From: Falsiroseomonas sp050563535
GTDB lineage: Bacteria; Pseudomonadota; Alphaproteobacteria; Acetobacterales; Acetobacteraceae
Reading direction: 5' to 3'
DNA length: 64,000 bases
Assembly: GCF_050563535.1 (NCBI RefSeq)
Contig: NZ_JBNXUO010000025.1
Location: 12,301-76,300, forward strand
The position numbers were made by a program, and so were the translations under genes. Each line of letters opens with the position of its first letter. The first letter of the stretch is position 1. Shown here piece by piece: positions 26,961 through 36,635 of this stretch. Below the pieces are notes generated by a model. That model made no database searches. It was not told the DNA's origin and saw nothing but the letters and a program-made list of their open reading frames with translations.

Positions 26961-27957
26961 TCCGCATCCCGGCCCTCCAGGCCATGAGCCAGGCGAGGCC
27001 AAGCGCCGCAAGCACGGCCGCGTCCAGCCAGGGCGGCGGCCTCGCCACCGGCGCATCCGGCCGCACCACCCACCAGAGATGCGCCAGATGGCTCGCCAGC
27101 AGCAGCACGCAGACCGCGCCCATGCGCCAGGGCCGGTGGCGCGGCGGGGCCGCGAGGACCAGGGCCAGCAGCAGCGCCGGCACCGCGACGCCGAGCTTGA
27201 GCCACCCCCAGCCGCCCTCCATGCGGCGGAGATACCAGCCTGCCTCCCCCGGCAGGTCCGCCATCCAGACCACGATGAACTGCGTGAACCACAGCCAGAT
27301 CGCAGCGAGGCCGAGCGCGAGGAGAGCGCGCTCCAGCGCCTCGCCGGCGCCGGTCTCGCCATCCGGCATGTCCCCGCGCAGCAGCGCGACCAGGGCCGCG
27401 CCGGCCAGTGCCGCCGTCATGCCCTCCACCCAGGCCGCGATCCCCTGCAGGCTGCCCCACCAGGTGGGATCGCGCGAAAGCGACAGGTCCTGTGCCGCCA
27501 GCGTCACGCTGGGCACCAGCAGGGCGAGGACGAGGGCCGCGACCCGCTTGTCCACCGCACCGGGCCGCGTGGCCAGCCAGGCGAGCCCCGACCACAGCGC
27601 CAGGACCAGCACCATGCGCAGGCGGAACGGCCAGGGGGAAAGCCAGGCGTCGCGCGGCGCCGGCATTGGCGGCGGCGCCGGCCCCGCCCAGGGGTAGAGC
27701 ACCTCGACCCCCGCCAGCACCGGCAAGGCCATCAGCGCGACCAGCGGCAGCGTGCGCGCCGCGGCCGTGAGCGGGGCGCGCACCGGGTCCAGCCAGTCCT
27801 CCCGCAGCAGATGGCCGATGGACAGCGCGCCCAGCGCGCCGACCGACAGCCCGGCGAGGAGGAGGAAGGCGGTCAGCCAGGCCTCCAGCAGCGCCGGCGG
27901 GCCGAAGGCGGCGGCGGCCAGGGCGGCGATGCCCGTGCCCAGCGCGGCGGCCCTCAT
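26890..27957 (-). CDS. actF: Alternative complex III subunit ActF (NrfD-like membrane protein)
   Basis: 355 residues with about ten hydrophobic segments. VSLAAQDLSLSRDP-type text (here TLAAQDLSLSRDPTWWGSLQGI), LGLAAIWLWFTQFIVVWMADLPGEAGWYLRR and GWGWLKLGV are features I recognise in ActF, a membrane subunit of the quinol:cytochrome c oxidoreductase called alternative complex III. The start ATG 27957 overlaps the actE stop. It ends the act operon; its 3' end overlaps the convergent DUF1622 gene. Confidence 0.85.
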   Translation of the reverse strand: MRAAALGTGIAALAAAAFGPPALLEAWLTAFLLLAGLSVGALGALSIGHLLREDWLDPVRAPLTAAARTLPLVALMALPVLAGVEVLYPWAGPAPPPMPAPRDAWLSPWPFRLRMVLVLALWSGLAWLATRPGAVDKRVAALVLALLVPSVTLAAQDLSLSRDPTWWGSLQGIAAWVEGMTAALAGAALVALLRGDMPDGETGAGEALERALLALGLAAIWLWFTQFIVVWMADLPGEAGWYLRRMEGGWGWLKLGVAVPALLLALVLAAPPRHRPWRMGAVCVLLLASHLAHLWWVVRPDAPVARPPPWLDAAVLAALGLAWLMAWRAGMRITPVDRAAPVPDHVPRPARASAR

Positions 27958-28367
27958 GGCAGGCCCTGCTCGACGAAGCGGGCGATGGCCCAGCGGTCGC
28001 GCGGTGCGATGCGGTCCTCGAAGGGATGGGCGCCGGCCAAGTTGGTGGCGATGGCGGCCATGCTGCGCGAGGCCTCGGCGCGCGCGATGGGCGGCGGGCG
28101 GGGGAAGCCGCGCGCCACCACCGCCCCGTCGCCGGCGCCGCGCGCGCCATGGCAGGGGGTGCAGGAGATGGCGTAGCGTTCCGCCCCCCGCGCCAGCAGC
28201 GCCGCATCCACCGCGGGGCCGGGCGGGGCCAGCGCGGCGCGGCGCGCGCCCTCCCCCCGTGCGACGCTGCCTGCGGGCGGCGGTGCCGGCGGAGGCGGCG
28301 GCGTGCTGGCAGGCCAGCCGTCGCATGCAGCCAGCAGCAGCAGCAGAACGGGGGCGCCGCGCCTCAT
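27954..28367 (-). CDS. actE: Alternative complex III cytochrome c lipoprotein ActE
   Basis: 137 residues. A lipoprotein signal (VLLLLLAACDG) precedes a Pro-rich linker and one haem c motif, CTPCHGARGAGDG, with RGFPRPPP and SMAAIATNLAGAHP downstream. ActE is the mono-haem cytochrome of alternative complex III and passes electrons towards the oxidase. ATGA overlaps with both actD and actF. Confidence 0.88.
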   Translation of the reverse strand: MRRGAPVLLLLLAACDGWPASTPPPPPAPPPAGSVARGEGARRAALAPPGPAVDAALLARGAERYAISCTPCHGARGAGDGAVVARGFPRPPPIARAEASRSMAAIATNLAGAHPFEDRIAPRDRWAIARFVEQGLP

Positions 28368-28903
28368 GCCGCCGGCACCTCCGCCACGCGCAGCGGGCCG
28401 AGGCCCTGGAGGAAGCGCGTCGCGGCCTCCGCGCCGAAGCGCGGGTCCTCGGCCAGGATCAGCAGGAAGAAGCGGTTCTCGCTGGCCCGGCCGAAGCCGG
28501 GCGCGGCGAAGACCGGATGCGACAGCCGCGGCAGCCCGTTCAGCGCCAGCATGCCGAGCAGCGAGGCCGCCGCCGCCCAGAGGATGGCGACGATGACCGT
28601 CGCCGGCAGGAAGGCCGGCCAGGCGTGCAGCGGCCGCCCGCCGACATTGATCGGGTAGGCATGCACCGTCAGCCACCACTGCGCGGCATAGGCGGCCGCC
28701 GCACCCAGCAGCCCCGCGCCGATGGCGATCCAGGCCACGCGGCTGCCGCGCGCGCCCAGCAGCGCGGCGGCCTCGGCCAGAGGATAGGGCGAGAAGGCGT
28801 CCATGCGCCGCCATCCGGCGGCCCGTGCCGCGCGGAGCGCCGCGACCAGCGCCTCGTCGCTGGCGAATTCCGCCATCACGCCATGGATCATGCGCCCGCT
28901 CAT
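28364..28903 (-). CDS. actD: Alternative complex III subunit ActD (DUF3341)
   Basis: 179 residues. MIHGVMAEFASDEALVAAL at the N-terminus, MDAFSPYPLAEAAALLG, two membrane helices (RVAWIAIGAGLLGAAAAYAAQ and PATVIVAILWAAAASLLGML) and NGLPRLSHPVFAAPGFGRA are the DUF3341/ActD pattern. It is a membrane-associated structural subunit. ATG 28903 overlaps the actC stop; ATG 28891 (MIHGVM) is an alternative start. Confidence 0.9.
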   Translation of the reverse strand: MSGRMIHGVMAEFASDEALVAALRAARAAGWRRMDAFSPYPLAEAAALLGARGSRVAWIAIGAGLLGAAAAYAAQWWLTVHAYPINVGGRPLHAWPAFLPATVIVAILWAAAASLLGMLALNGLPRLSHPVFAAPGFGRASENRFFLLILAEDPRFGAEAATRFLQGLGPLRVAEVPAA

Positions 28904-30336
28904 GGCACCTCGGCCCCGCTTTCCTCGTGCCGCGTCTCGAAGACGGAGACCACCGGCAGGAAGCGCGCGAAGAGCAGCAGGAGGAAGGCAAAGAGCCCGG
29001 CGGTGCCGAGCAGCAGCGTCCATTCCGGGCCGCTCGGCGCATAGGCCGGGCCGATGCGCGGCAGGTGGTCGTGCAGCAGCCCGCCGGCGACGAGGGAGAA
29101 GCGGTCGAGCCACACGCCCGCCGCGGCGCCGAGACCGATGCCCACCAGCACCGGCGCCAGCCGGCGCAGCCGCGCGATCCAGAGGAGTTGCGGCAGCAGG
29201 ACCGTCAGCGCCACGGCACCCCACCAGAGCGCCCCGTAGGGGCCGAGGATGCGGGCGGCGACCGCCTGGCGCGTCGCATCCTCCTCCAGCAAGGCGGCGG
29301 CCAGCATGTCGCCGTGGAGCCAGAGGCAGGCCAGCGCGGATGCCGCCATCAGCCGCGCCAGCAGGTCCACGTCGCCGTCGTCGATCATCCGCCCCAGCCC
29401 CAGCGTCCGCCGCAGCACGACGGCGAGCGCCAGCACCACGCCGAGCCCGGCGGGCAGGCCCGTGAGCACGACATGCAGCGGCGTCCGGCCCTGGTGCCAT
29501 CCCGGCACCAGCGTGGTCGCGAATTCCAGCGCGACGATCGTCTGCGCCGAGACCAGCATCGGCAGCACCAGCGCCGCCACCAGCCGGTAGGCCGCCTGGT
29601 GCCGCGCCCAGTGCGCGACGGAGCCGCGCCAGCCGAGCGCGAGGACGCCGTAGATGCGCGCCGCCAGCATCCGCCCGCGCGCGGCCGCGCGGTCGCGCAT
29701 GGTGGCAAGGTCGGGGATCAGCCCGGTGTACCAGAACAGCCCGGTCACCACGACATGCGACATGATGCCCCAGAAGTCCCACACCAGCGTGGAGCGGAAC
29801 TGCGGCCAGACCTCGTGCGTCGCGGGATAGGGCAGCACCCAGTGGAACAGCCAGGGCCGGCCGAGATGCAGGATGGGATAGAGCCCGGCGGCGACCACGG
29901 CGGCCAGCGCCGCGGCCTCCGCGAAGCGGTTCACCGCGGTCCGCAGCCCATGGCGGCGCAGCACCAGGATCGCGGCGAACAGGCTCGCGGCATTGGCGAT
30001 GCCGATCCACCAGACGTAGTTGATCAGGTCGAAGCCCCAGACGAAGGGGATGTTGGTGCCCCAGAGCCCCGTGCCCGCCAGCAGCAGCGCCGCCACCGCC
30101 TGGCCGAGCATCGCCACGCCGAGCCCGGCGCCGGCCAGCGCGAAGGCGAAGCCCCAGCCGAATTCGCGCTGCAGCGGGACGGCGACGGCCGGATTGGGCT
30201 CCGGTGCCTGCTGCGGCGGCGGATCGCGCGGCGCGGGCGGGGCCTCGGGCACGCGGGGGCCCAGCTTCGCGGCGGCGAAGGCAAGGGCGAAGCCGGCTGC
30301 CGCCGCGGCGGCGATGCGCAGCGGCGGCAGCCTCAC
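28900..30336 (-). CDS. actC: Alternative complex III membrane subunit ActC (NrfD family)
   Basis: 478 residues and about ten TM helices. LLLAGTGLWGTNIPFVWGFDLINYVWWIGI, FAAILVLRRHGLR, LGRPWLFHWVLPYP and FRSTLVWDFWGIMSHVVVTGLFWYTGLIPDL are highly characteristic of the quinol-binding NrfD-like subunit ActC. I use GTG 30336, which overlaps the actB stop as GTGA and gives VRLPPLRIAAAAAAGF. The longer open frame upstream reads antisense-like sequence. Confidence 0.92.
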   Translation of the reverse strand: MRLPPLRIAAAAAAGFALAFAAAKLGPRVPEAPPAPRDPPPQQAPEPNPAVAVPLQREFGWGFAFALAGAGLGVAMLGQAVAALLLAGTGLWGTNIPFVWGFDLINYVWWIGIANAASLFAAILVLRRHGLRTAVNRFAEAAALAAVVAAGLYPILHLGRPWLFHWVLPYPATHEVWPQFRSTLVWDFWGIMSHVVVTGLFWYTGLIPDLATMRDRAAARGRMLAARIYGVLALGWRGSVAHWARHQAAYRLVAALVLPMLVSAQTIVALEFATTLVPGWHQGRTPLHVVLTGLPAGLGVVLALAVVLRRTLGLGRMIDDGDVDLLARLMAASALACLWLHGDMLAAALLEEDATRQAVAARILGPYGALWWGAVALTVLLPQLLWIARLRRLAPVLVGIGLGAAAGVWLDRFSLVAGGLLHDHLPRIGPAYAPSGPEWTLLLGTAGLFAFLLLLFARFLPVVSVFETRHEESGAEVP

Positions 30337-33131
30337 GCCCCGTCCTCCGCCCGCCGCACGCGCGCCAGGTAGGTGGTGCGCGGCCGCGTGCCGAGTTCGC
30401 CGAGCAGGGCGTAGTTCCGGCCGTCGCGCTTGGCGCGGGCCACCGCGCTGTCGGGATCGTTGATGTCGCCGAAGGTGATCGCGCGCGTCGGGCAGGCGCG
30501 CTGGCAGGCGGTCTCGACCTCGCCGTCGCGGATCGGGCGTCCCTCCAGGTCCGCCTGGACGCGCGCGGCGGCAATGCGGTGCTGGCAGTAGGTGCATTTC
30601 TCGATCACGCCGCGCGGGCGGGGCGGGACCTCGGCATCCGGCACCGGGGTCGCGCCCGGCCGGCGCGCATAGTCGAACCAGTTGAAGCGCCGGACCTTGT
30701 ACGGGCAGTTGTTGGAGCAGGTGCGCGTGCCGATGCAGCGCGGGTAGACCATCAGGTTCAGCCCCTCATGGTCGTGCACCGTGGCGTTGACGGGGCAGAC
30801 CACCTCGCAGGGCGCCTTCTCGCAGTGCATGCAGGGCACCGGCTGGAAGCTGCCGCGGCCGTCGGGCGCGGCGTGGAGGTCCACGCGCAGCCAGTGCATC
30901 TCCCGCCCGCGCGCCATCTCCGCGCGCCCGACGACCGGCGTGTTGTTCTCCGCCTGGCAGGCGATGGAGCAGGCGTTGCAGCCGATGCAGGAATCGAGGT
31001 CCACCGCCATGCCCCAGGCGCGGCCGGGATAGTCCCAGGCGGGGTAGAGCGAGGGGAGCGGCGGCAGCGGCGGAATCGCCTCGCCGGGCGCGACGACCCG
31101 TGCGGGCGGCGGGTCGCGCGCATCGTCCGGGTGGCGCCAGCCGGCACGCACCATCGCCACGCCCGTCCCGCCCAGCGGCGCCAGTTCCAGCCCCGGCGCG
31201 GCCCAGGGCGCATCGGCGGGGCGCAGGCGGTAGGCGTCGAAGCCGATGCCGGCTTCCACGTCGCCCGCCACGCGCCGCCCGCCGCCGAGCGGCAGCGTCA
31301 CCACGCCCGCCGCCTGGCCGGGCAGCACGATCACCGGCGCACGCAGCGAACGGCCCCGCAGCGACAGCGCCACCTCCGTCCCGTCCCGCAGCCCGAGGCG
31401 CGCGGCATCGGCGGGCGAGACGAGCGCGGCATTGCCCCAGGCCTGCTTGGTGACCGGCCGCGGCAGTTCCTGCAGCCAGGCATTGGGCGCGAAGCGCCCG
31501 TCCCAGAGATGCGGGTCGGGCACGAACTGCGCCACCAGCCCAGTGGGCAGCCCAGTGGGCAGCCCCGGGGGCAGCCCCGGGGGCGCTTCGGCCGCCGGGC
31601 CGGGATCGAAGCCGGCGCGCAGGCGCGGCGCGCGCGGCGCGGGCGCGCTGCCGCGGACCACGCCCGCTTCCAGCGCGGCGGCCCAGGCCGCGTCGTCCAG
31701 CGCCGGCCAGGTCGCGCGCACGGCTCCCTCCGCGCCATCGGGCAGCCCGGCGAGGGTGGCGAGGATCTCCTCGGCCGAGCGCGCGGCCTCGACATGGGGG
31801 GTGCAGGCCGGCTGGCGGATGGCGGCGGTGCCGTCCGGCGCGCGTGCATCGCCCCAGGACTCCAGCGGGTGCCGAAGGGGCAGGTGCCAGGTGCAGGCCA
31901 GCGCCGTCTCGTCCAGGTAGGGCCCGGCATGGACCGAGACCGGCACGCGCCCGAGCAGCGAGGCGAAGGGGATGTCCGCCGGTGCGTCGAAGGCCGGATT
32001 CGCATCGAGGATCAGCAGCTGCTGCACCAGGCCCGCCGCCATGTCCTCGGCAAGGGCACGCAGGGAGGCGCCGAGATCCTCGGGCCGCGCCATCGCCGGC
32101 GGCATGTACCGGACGGTGACGCCCGGCGCGCCCAGCGCCGCGTTGATGGCGTGCGCCAGGGCCTGCACGGCGGCCGGCTGCTCGCGGCCCGCCGTCACCA
32201 GCGCCGCCGGGCCGGCGCGGCGCAGCGCGGCGGCGACCGGGGCGGCCTCCGGGTGCGGGGCGGCCGCGGCGATGCCGAGCTCCGCCGCGACGCCCCGCGC
32301 CAGCGCCTCGATCCCCGCCGGCGCCAGGGCGAGGCGGCGGTCCGCCACCGCCCCGCTCAGGCCCGGCGTGGATTCCGCCACGAGCAGCACCGGCGGCCGC
32401 CCGGCGGCGCGTCCTTCCGCCCTCGCCCGCGCCCAGCCGCGCGCCTGGGCCAGTTGCGCCGGCCCGGGGTCGAGCAGCCCGCCGCCGAGGCAGAGGATGC
32501 AGGCGGCACGCGCGGGGTCGGGCAGCACGGACACCGGCTCCCCGAAGGCGAGCATCGCGCCGGCCAGCGCCGCGTCCTCCGCCAGCGGGGACCACTGGTG
32601 CCAGCGCGCGCCCGGATTCGCCGCCTCCACCGCGGCCAGGAGCCGCGCCGTGGTGGGGGAGGTCACCGGGCCGGTCAGGATGCGCAGCCCCTCCCCGCGC
32701 AACGCCCCGACCACGGCCTCGGGCGAGGTCGCGGCGGGGCCGCGCAGGGTGCGGCCGCCGCGCCGGACCTCGCGCGACCGCGCGGGGTCGTGCAGCGACA
32801 GCACCGCCGCTTCCAGGAAGGGGTCGGTGGCGCCGAGGCTGCCGGGGTGGTCCGGGTTGCCCTCGATCTTCACCGGATGGCCCGCGCGGGTGCGGACCAG
32901 CACGCCGCGCCCGACGCCGTCCAGGTCCAGCACCGTGGCATAGGTCGCGTCCTCGGTGGCGACGCCGCGCGGGCGGGAATGCAGCGGCGCGCCCCACTCC
33001 TCCGGCTTGCAGCCCGCGGCGGCCAGGGCGAGGGAAGCGCCGGCCGCGCGCAGCACCTCCCGCCGGAGCGGCTGCCCGCCGGGCGAGGTGTCGAGGTCCG
33101 CGAAGCGCGGCGTCCGTGGCTCCGGGGTCAA
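30333..33131 (-). CDS. actB: Alternative complex III FeS subunit ActB (molybdopterin-domain relic plus four FeS clusters)
   Basis: About 932 residues. An N-terminal Tat-like region (LRREVLRAAGASLALAAAGC) leads a molybdopterin-oxidoreductase-like domain that lacks a clear FeS/Sec active-site motif. It is followed by an HybA-like ferredoxin domain with CIGCNACSIACQAENN, CMHCEKAPCEVVCPVNA, CIGTRTCSNNCPYKVRRFNW and CTYCQHRIAAARVQ with CQRACPTRAI. This fusion is diagnostic of ActB. I place the start at TTG 33131 because GGAGGGAGG lies five bases upstream; GTG 33179 would add 16 residues without a good RBS. Confidence 0.93.
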   Translation of the reverse strand: MTPEPRTPRFADLDTSPGGQPLRREVLRAAGASLALAAAGCKPEEWGAPLHSRPRGVATEDATYATVLDLDGVGRGVLVRTRAGHPVKIEGNPDHPGSLGATDPFLEAAVLSLHDPARSREVRRGGRTLRGPAATSPEAVVGALRGEGLRILTGPVTSPTTARLLAAVEAANPGARWHQWSPLAEDAALAGAMLAFGEPVSVLPDPARAACILCLGGGLLDPGPAQLAQARGWARARAEGRAAGRPPVLLVAESTPGLSGAVADRRLALAPAGIEALARGVAAELGIAAAAPHPEAAPVAAALRRAGPAALVTAGREQPAAVQALAHAINAALGAPGVTVRYMPPAMARPEDLGASLRALAEDMAAGLVQQLLILDANPAFDAPADIPFASLLGRVPVSVHAGPYLDETALACTWHLPLRHPLESWGDARAPDGTAAIRQPACTPHVEAARSAEEILATLAGLPDGAEGAVRATWPALDDAAWAAALEAGVVRGSAPAPRAPRLRAGFDPGPAAEAPPGLPPGLPTGLPTGLVAQFVPDPHLWDGRFAPNAWLQELPRPVTKQAWGNAALVSPADAARLGLRDGTEVALSLRGRSLRAPVIVLPGQAAGVVTLPLGGGRRVAGDVEAGIGFDAYRLRPADAPWAAPGLELAPLGGTGVAMVRAGWRHPDDARDPPPARVVAPGEAIPPLPPLPSLYPAWDYPGRAWGMAVDLDSCIGCNACSIACQAENNTPVVGRAEMARGREMHWLRVDLHAAPDGRGSFQPVPCMHCEKAPCEVVCPVNATVHDHEGLNLMVYPRCIGTRTCSNNCPYKVRRFNWFDYARRPGATPVPDAEVPPRPRGVIEKCTYCQHRIAAARVQADLEGRPIRDGEVETACQRACPTRAITFGDINDPDSAVARAKRDGRNYALLGELGTRPRTTYLARVRRAEDGA

Positions 33132-33199
33132 CGGCGCCTCCCTCCGGCGGGGCGCCGCAACCGGCGTCGCGGCGGGCACGTTGCCGTGCCGGTCCCGCG

Positions 33200-33670
33200 A
33201 TGGAGGGCAAGCTGCGCCGGTTCCGCCTCCTTCCCCTCCTGCTGCTCGCAGCCTGCGAGGAGGCGCCGCCGCCGCCGCATCTGCGTGTCGCCGGCGGCGA
33301 CCCCGAGCGCGGGCGCGTGGTGATCCGCGAGCATGGCTGCGGGTCCTGCCACCGGATCCCGGGCGTCGTCGGCGCGGTGTCCTGGGTCGGGCCGCCGCTG
33401 ACCGAATGGGCGCGGCGCGGCTATGTCGCCGGGCGACTGCCCAACGCGCCCGAGAACCTGGTGGCCTGGCTGCGCGACCCGCAGGCGATCTCGCCCGGCT
33501 CCGCCATGCCCGATCTCGGCCTGACGGCGGCGGAGGCGCGGGACGCGGCCGCCTATCTCTACACGCTCGGCGCCGCGCGGGCGCAGCCGGTGCCGGCAGG
33601 CCTGCCGCTCGGCCCCGACGAGGCAGGCATCCGCCCGCAGCCGCGGCTGCTGAACCGTCAGGGCGACTGA
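33200..33670 (+). CDS. Mono-haem cytochrome c lipoprotein
   Basis: 156 residues. A lipoprotein signal, FRLLPLLLLAACEEAP, is followed by the haem motif HGCGSCHRIPGVVGA, a distal Met in ISPGSAMPDLGL, and AAYLYTL. It resembles the cytochrome c that is often fused to or accompanies caa3 oxidases. It is the only plus-strand gene in the respiratory block, diverging from actB and converging on the small membrane gene at 33709. It probably shuttles electrons between complex III and the oxidase. Confidence 0.85.
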   Translation: MEGKLRRFRLLPLLLLAACEEAPPPPHLRVAGGDPERGRVVIREHGCGSCHRIPGVVGAVSWVGPPLTEWARRGYVAGRLPNAPENLVAWLRDPQAISPGSAMPDLGLTAAEARDAAAYLYTLGAARAQPVPAGLPLGPDEAGIRPQPRLLNRQGD

Positions 33671-33708
33671 GTCACCGATCCGGCGGTTCCGCCGCCGCGG
33701 ACCAGGCG

Positions 33709-34086
33709 CTATCCGCATGGCGGCACCACCAGCGCCGGGATGCCCTGGAATGACACCGCCAGCGCGGCCAGCGCGGCGGTGGCGAAGGCGAACCAGCGCG
33801 TGAAGCGCGGCTCCGCCTCCCCGCCCTCGTCGAGCGGAGGGTCGAGCCGGGCGAGCGCGGCGCGCATCACCCAGGCCAGCGCCGCGAGCGCGACGAGCGT
33901 GAGCACCGTGACGGCCACCGGCACGAAAGGCAGGCCGAGCAGCCTGGTGCCCGCCAGCCCCCGCGCGCAGGCCACCGCGTTCGTGGCGTAGACCAGGCCG
34001 AAATGCGCGGCCCAGACCGCGAGCCCGAGCACGCTCGCCAGGATCCCGAGGACCGGCCGCCCGGCCCTGCCCGCCATGCCGCTCAT
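33709..34086 (-). CDS. Small three-helix membrane protein of the oxidase operon, unknown
   Basis: 125 residues with three hydrophobic stretches (PVLGILASVLGLAVWAAHFG; FVPVAVTVLTLVALAALAWV; FAFATAALAALAVSFQGIPA). ATGA overlap with the coxA-C stop shows co-translation with the oxidase. It may be the subunit IV or an assembly factor of this caa3 enzyme, but I cannot match a family. A conserved-looking VYATNAVACARGLAG loop lies after helix 1. Confidence 0.75.
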   Translation of the reverse strand: MSGMAGRAGRPVLGILASVLGLAVWAAHFGLVYATNAVACARGLAGTRLLGLPFVPVAVTVLTLVALAALAWVMRAALARLDPPLDEGGEAEPRFTRWFAFATAALAALAVSFQGIPALVVPPCG

Positions 34087-36635
34087 GCCAGCAGCCTCGG
34101 GAACAGGTGCAGCAGGGCGAGGCCGGCGATGCCCTGGCCGGCGGTGTAGAGGGCGAAGAGCATCGCATTGTCCATGGTGAGCCGCCGTTCCCGGCCAAGC
34201 AGGCCGGCGAAGGACCGCGCCAGCGTGTAGAGGAGCATCAGCGCCACGACCGCCACATGCATCGCCTGCCAGGCGAAGATGGCGAAGGAGGCGGCGCCAT
34301 ACGCATGTTCCCCGGGGCGGATGCCGGCGGACCAGAGCGCCCAGCCATCCGCAGCCGCGCCAACGGCGAAGGCGCCCGCCGAGGCGAGCAGGGCGCCACG
34401 CAGTGGCCAGCGCCAGCCGCGGCCGAGCAGCCGCGCCGCCGCCCAGGCGAGGAACCCGCCGCCGGCGTAGAGGCCGGATGCCACCAGCCCGAAGCCGCCC
34501 GCGGGAATGCCCATGCCGGGCGGCGGCCACATGGCGTCGCCATTGACCAGCCAGAGGAACAGCCAGCTTCCCAGCAGGCAGGCGAAGGCGGTGCCCATCA
34601 CCAGCATGAGCGTGACCATCGCCCACCAGGAATGGCTCACCGGCCCCGTCGCGAAGGTGGGCAGGCGGATGCCGTCGCCGATGTCCACGGCCCGCGGCTG
34701 GAGCGGCCCGAAATCCGTGCCGTGCCACAGCCACCAGAGCACGCCGCCGAGGCCGAGCAGGAAGCACAGGGCGGCCTCGATCAGGAACTCCCCGGTCAGC
34801 GCGAAGAAGAAGCCGCAGGTGCCGACCGCCGCGACCACATGGCCCCAGCCCGGCCGGGGCAGCACCGCGACATATTGCGGCACCGCCTCGGCCGGGGAGG
34901 TCACCAGCGCCTCGCGCCGGCCGGTGGCGGACATGGGCAGGTAGTGCGCGCCCTCATCCACCTGCCGCGCCAGGCCCGGGTCGGCCCAGAGCGGGTAGCG
35001 GTCCCGGATGCGAGGGATGGAGCGCGGGCCGTAGTTGTCGTTGTTCAGCCATTCGGTGGTGCCCGCGCCCCAGTAGTTGCGGGGCTGGCCCTCCGGCGCG
35101 CTCGGCCGGAAATGCAGCACGACGTCCACCAGCAGCACCAGCGCGCCGAGCGCGAAGACCGCCGCGCCGATCGAGGAGAGCAGGTTCCAGAGCTCGAGCC
35201 CCATGCCGGCGGGATAGGTGTAGATGCGCCGCGGCATCCCCATCAGCCCGCTGACATGCATCGGGAAGAAGGTCAGGTTGGTGCCGAGGAAGAGCAGCCA
35301 GAAGGCGAGCCTGCCCAGCCGGTCCGACAGCGCGGCGCCGACCGCCGGCGCCCAGTAGTACAGCGCGCCGAGCAGCGGGAAGACCATGCCGCCGATCAGC
35401 ACGTAGTGCAGGTGCGCCACGATGAAGTAGGTGTCGTGCGCCTGCCAGTCGAACGGCGTGACGGAGACCATCACGCCCGTCAGCCCGCCGAGGACGAAGA
35501 TGAACAGGAAGCCGAGCATGAACAGCGTCGGCACCTCCCACTTCACCCGCCCGCCGCTCGCGAAGGTGGCGATCCAGGCGAAGACCTGCAGGCCGGAGGG
35601 GACGGAGACGGCGAAGCCCGCCGCGGCGAAGAAGGAAAGCGAAAGCGCCGGGATGCCCGTGGCGTACATGTGGTGCACCCAGAGCCCGAAGGAGATGATG
35701 GCGGTGCCCACCAGCGCCATCACCACAAGCCCGTGCGCCTGCAGCCGCGCACCCGCCATGGTCGGCACGATCATGGACACCATGGCCGCCGCCGGCAGGA
35801 AGATGACATAGACTTCCGGATGGCCGAAGAACCAGAACAGGTGCTGCCACAGCAGCGGGTCGCCGCCCCGCTCGGGCAGGAAGAAGGGCCAGCCGAAGGC
35901 GCGTTCCAGTTCCAGCAGCGTGGACGCGATGATGACGGCGGGGAAGGCGAAGACCACCATGCCCGCGAAGACCAGCATGCCCCAGGCGTAGACCGGCATC
36001 CGCCCCAGCGTCATGCCTGGCGCGCGGCAGCGCAGGATGCCGACGATCAGCTCGATCGCGCCGGCGATGGCCGAGATCTCGATGAAGCCGATGCCCAGCA
36101 GGTACATGTCGGTGTTGATGCCGGGCGAGTAATGCTTGCTGGTCAGCGGCGGATACATGAACCACCCGCCGTCGGGCGCCGCGCCGAAGAATATGGAGCC
36201 GTAGAAGAACAGCCCGCCCATCAGGTAGATCAGGTAGGCATAGGCGCCGAGGCGCGGGAAGGGCAGCTCCCGCGTCCCCAGCATGGCGGGCAGCAGCGTG
36301 ATCGCCACCGCCTCCACCGCCGGCACGGCGAACAGGAACATCATCACCGTGCCATGGGTGGTGAAGACCTGGTTGTAGATCGCGGGGTCGACGATCTGCA
36401 TGCCGGGGAAGGCGAGCTGCGCGCGGATGATCAGCCCGAGCACGCCCGCGAGCAGGAAGAACAGCAGCGCCGTGCCGACGAAGAGCGGGCCGATCAGGTT
36501 GTTGTTGTATTCGGTCAGGATCCCGATGCCGCGCGGCATGCGCCACGCGGCGCGCAGCCGCTCCAGCTCCTCCGGCGGACGCGGGACGGGATTGGGCGTG
36601 CGCGCCGCCGCGGCATCGGGCGCGGCGCCATCCAT
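34083..36635 (-). CDS. coxA: caa3-type cytochrome c oxidase, subunit I fused to subunit III
   Basis: 850 residues. The subunit I part (about 1-560) has the haem and copper ligands FTTHGTVMMFLF, WFFGHPEVYVIFLP (CuB His and cross-linked Tyr), WVHHMYATG and HDTYFIVAHLHYVLIGG. The subunit III-like part (about 650-850) contains EFLIEAALCFLLGLGG, HSWWAMVTLMLVMGTAF and AWQAMHVAVVALMLLYTLAR. The fusion saves a separate coxC, and none is seen nearby. The enzyme reduces O2 and pumps protons at the end of the chain. Its start overlaps the coxB stop. Confidence 0.93.
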   Translation of the reverse strand: MDGAAPDAAAARTPNPVPRPPEELERLRAAWRMPRGIGILTEYNNNLIGPLFVGTALLFFLLAGVLGLIIRAQLAFPGMQIVDPAIYNQVFTTHGTVMMFLFAVPAVEAVAITLLPAMLGTRELPFPRLGAYAYLIYLMGGLFFYGSIFFGAAPDGGWFMYPPLTSKHYSPGINTDMYLLGIGFIEISAIAGAIELIVGILRCRAPGMTLGRMPVYAWGMLVFAGMVVFAFPAVIIASTLLELERAFGWPFFLPERGGDPLLWQHLFWFFGHPEVYVIFLPAAAMVSMIVPTMAGARLQAHGLVVMALVGTAIISFGLWVHHMYATGIPALSLSFFAAAGFAVSVPSGLQVFAWIATFASGGRVKWEVPTLFMLGFLFIFVLGGLTGVMVSVTPFDWQAHDTYFIVAHLHYVLIGGMVFPLLGALYYWAPAVGAALSDRLGRLAFWLLFLGTNLTFFPMHVSGLMGMPRRIYTYPAGMGLELWNLLSSIGAAVFALGALVLLVDVVLHFRPSAPEGQPRNYWGAGTTEWLNNDNYGPRSIPRIRDRYPLWADPGLARQVDEGAHYLPMSATGRREALVTSPAEAVPQYVAVLPRPGWGHVVAAVGTCGFFFALTGEFLIEAALCFLLGLGGVLWWLWHGTDFGPLQPRAVDIGDGIRLPTFATGPVSHSWWAMVTLMLVMGTAFACLLGSWLFLWLVNGDAMWPPPGMGIPAGGFGLVASGLYAGGGFLAWAAARLLGRGWRWPLRGALLASAGAFAVGAAADGWALWSAGIRPGEHAYGAASFAIFAWQAMHVAVVALMLLYTLARSFAGLLGRERRLTMDNAMLFALYTAGQGIAGLALLHLFPRLLA

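Noticed and set aside
30204..33323. 1039-codon plus-strand frame opposite actB
   Set aside because: Shadow frame; actB with four FeS motifs is on the minus strand.
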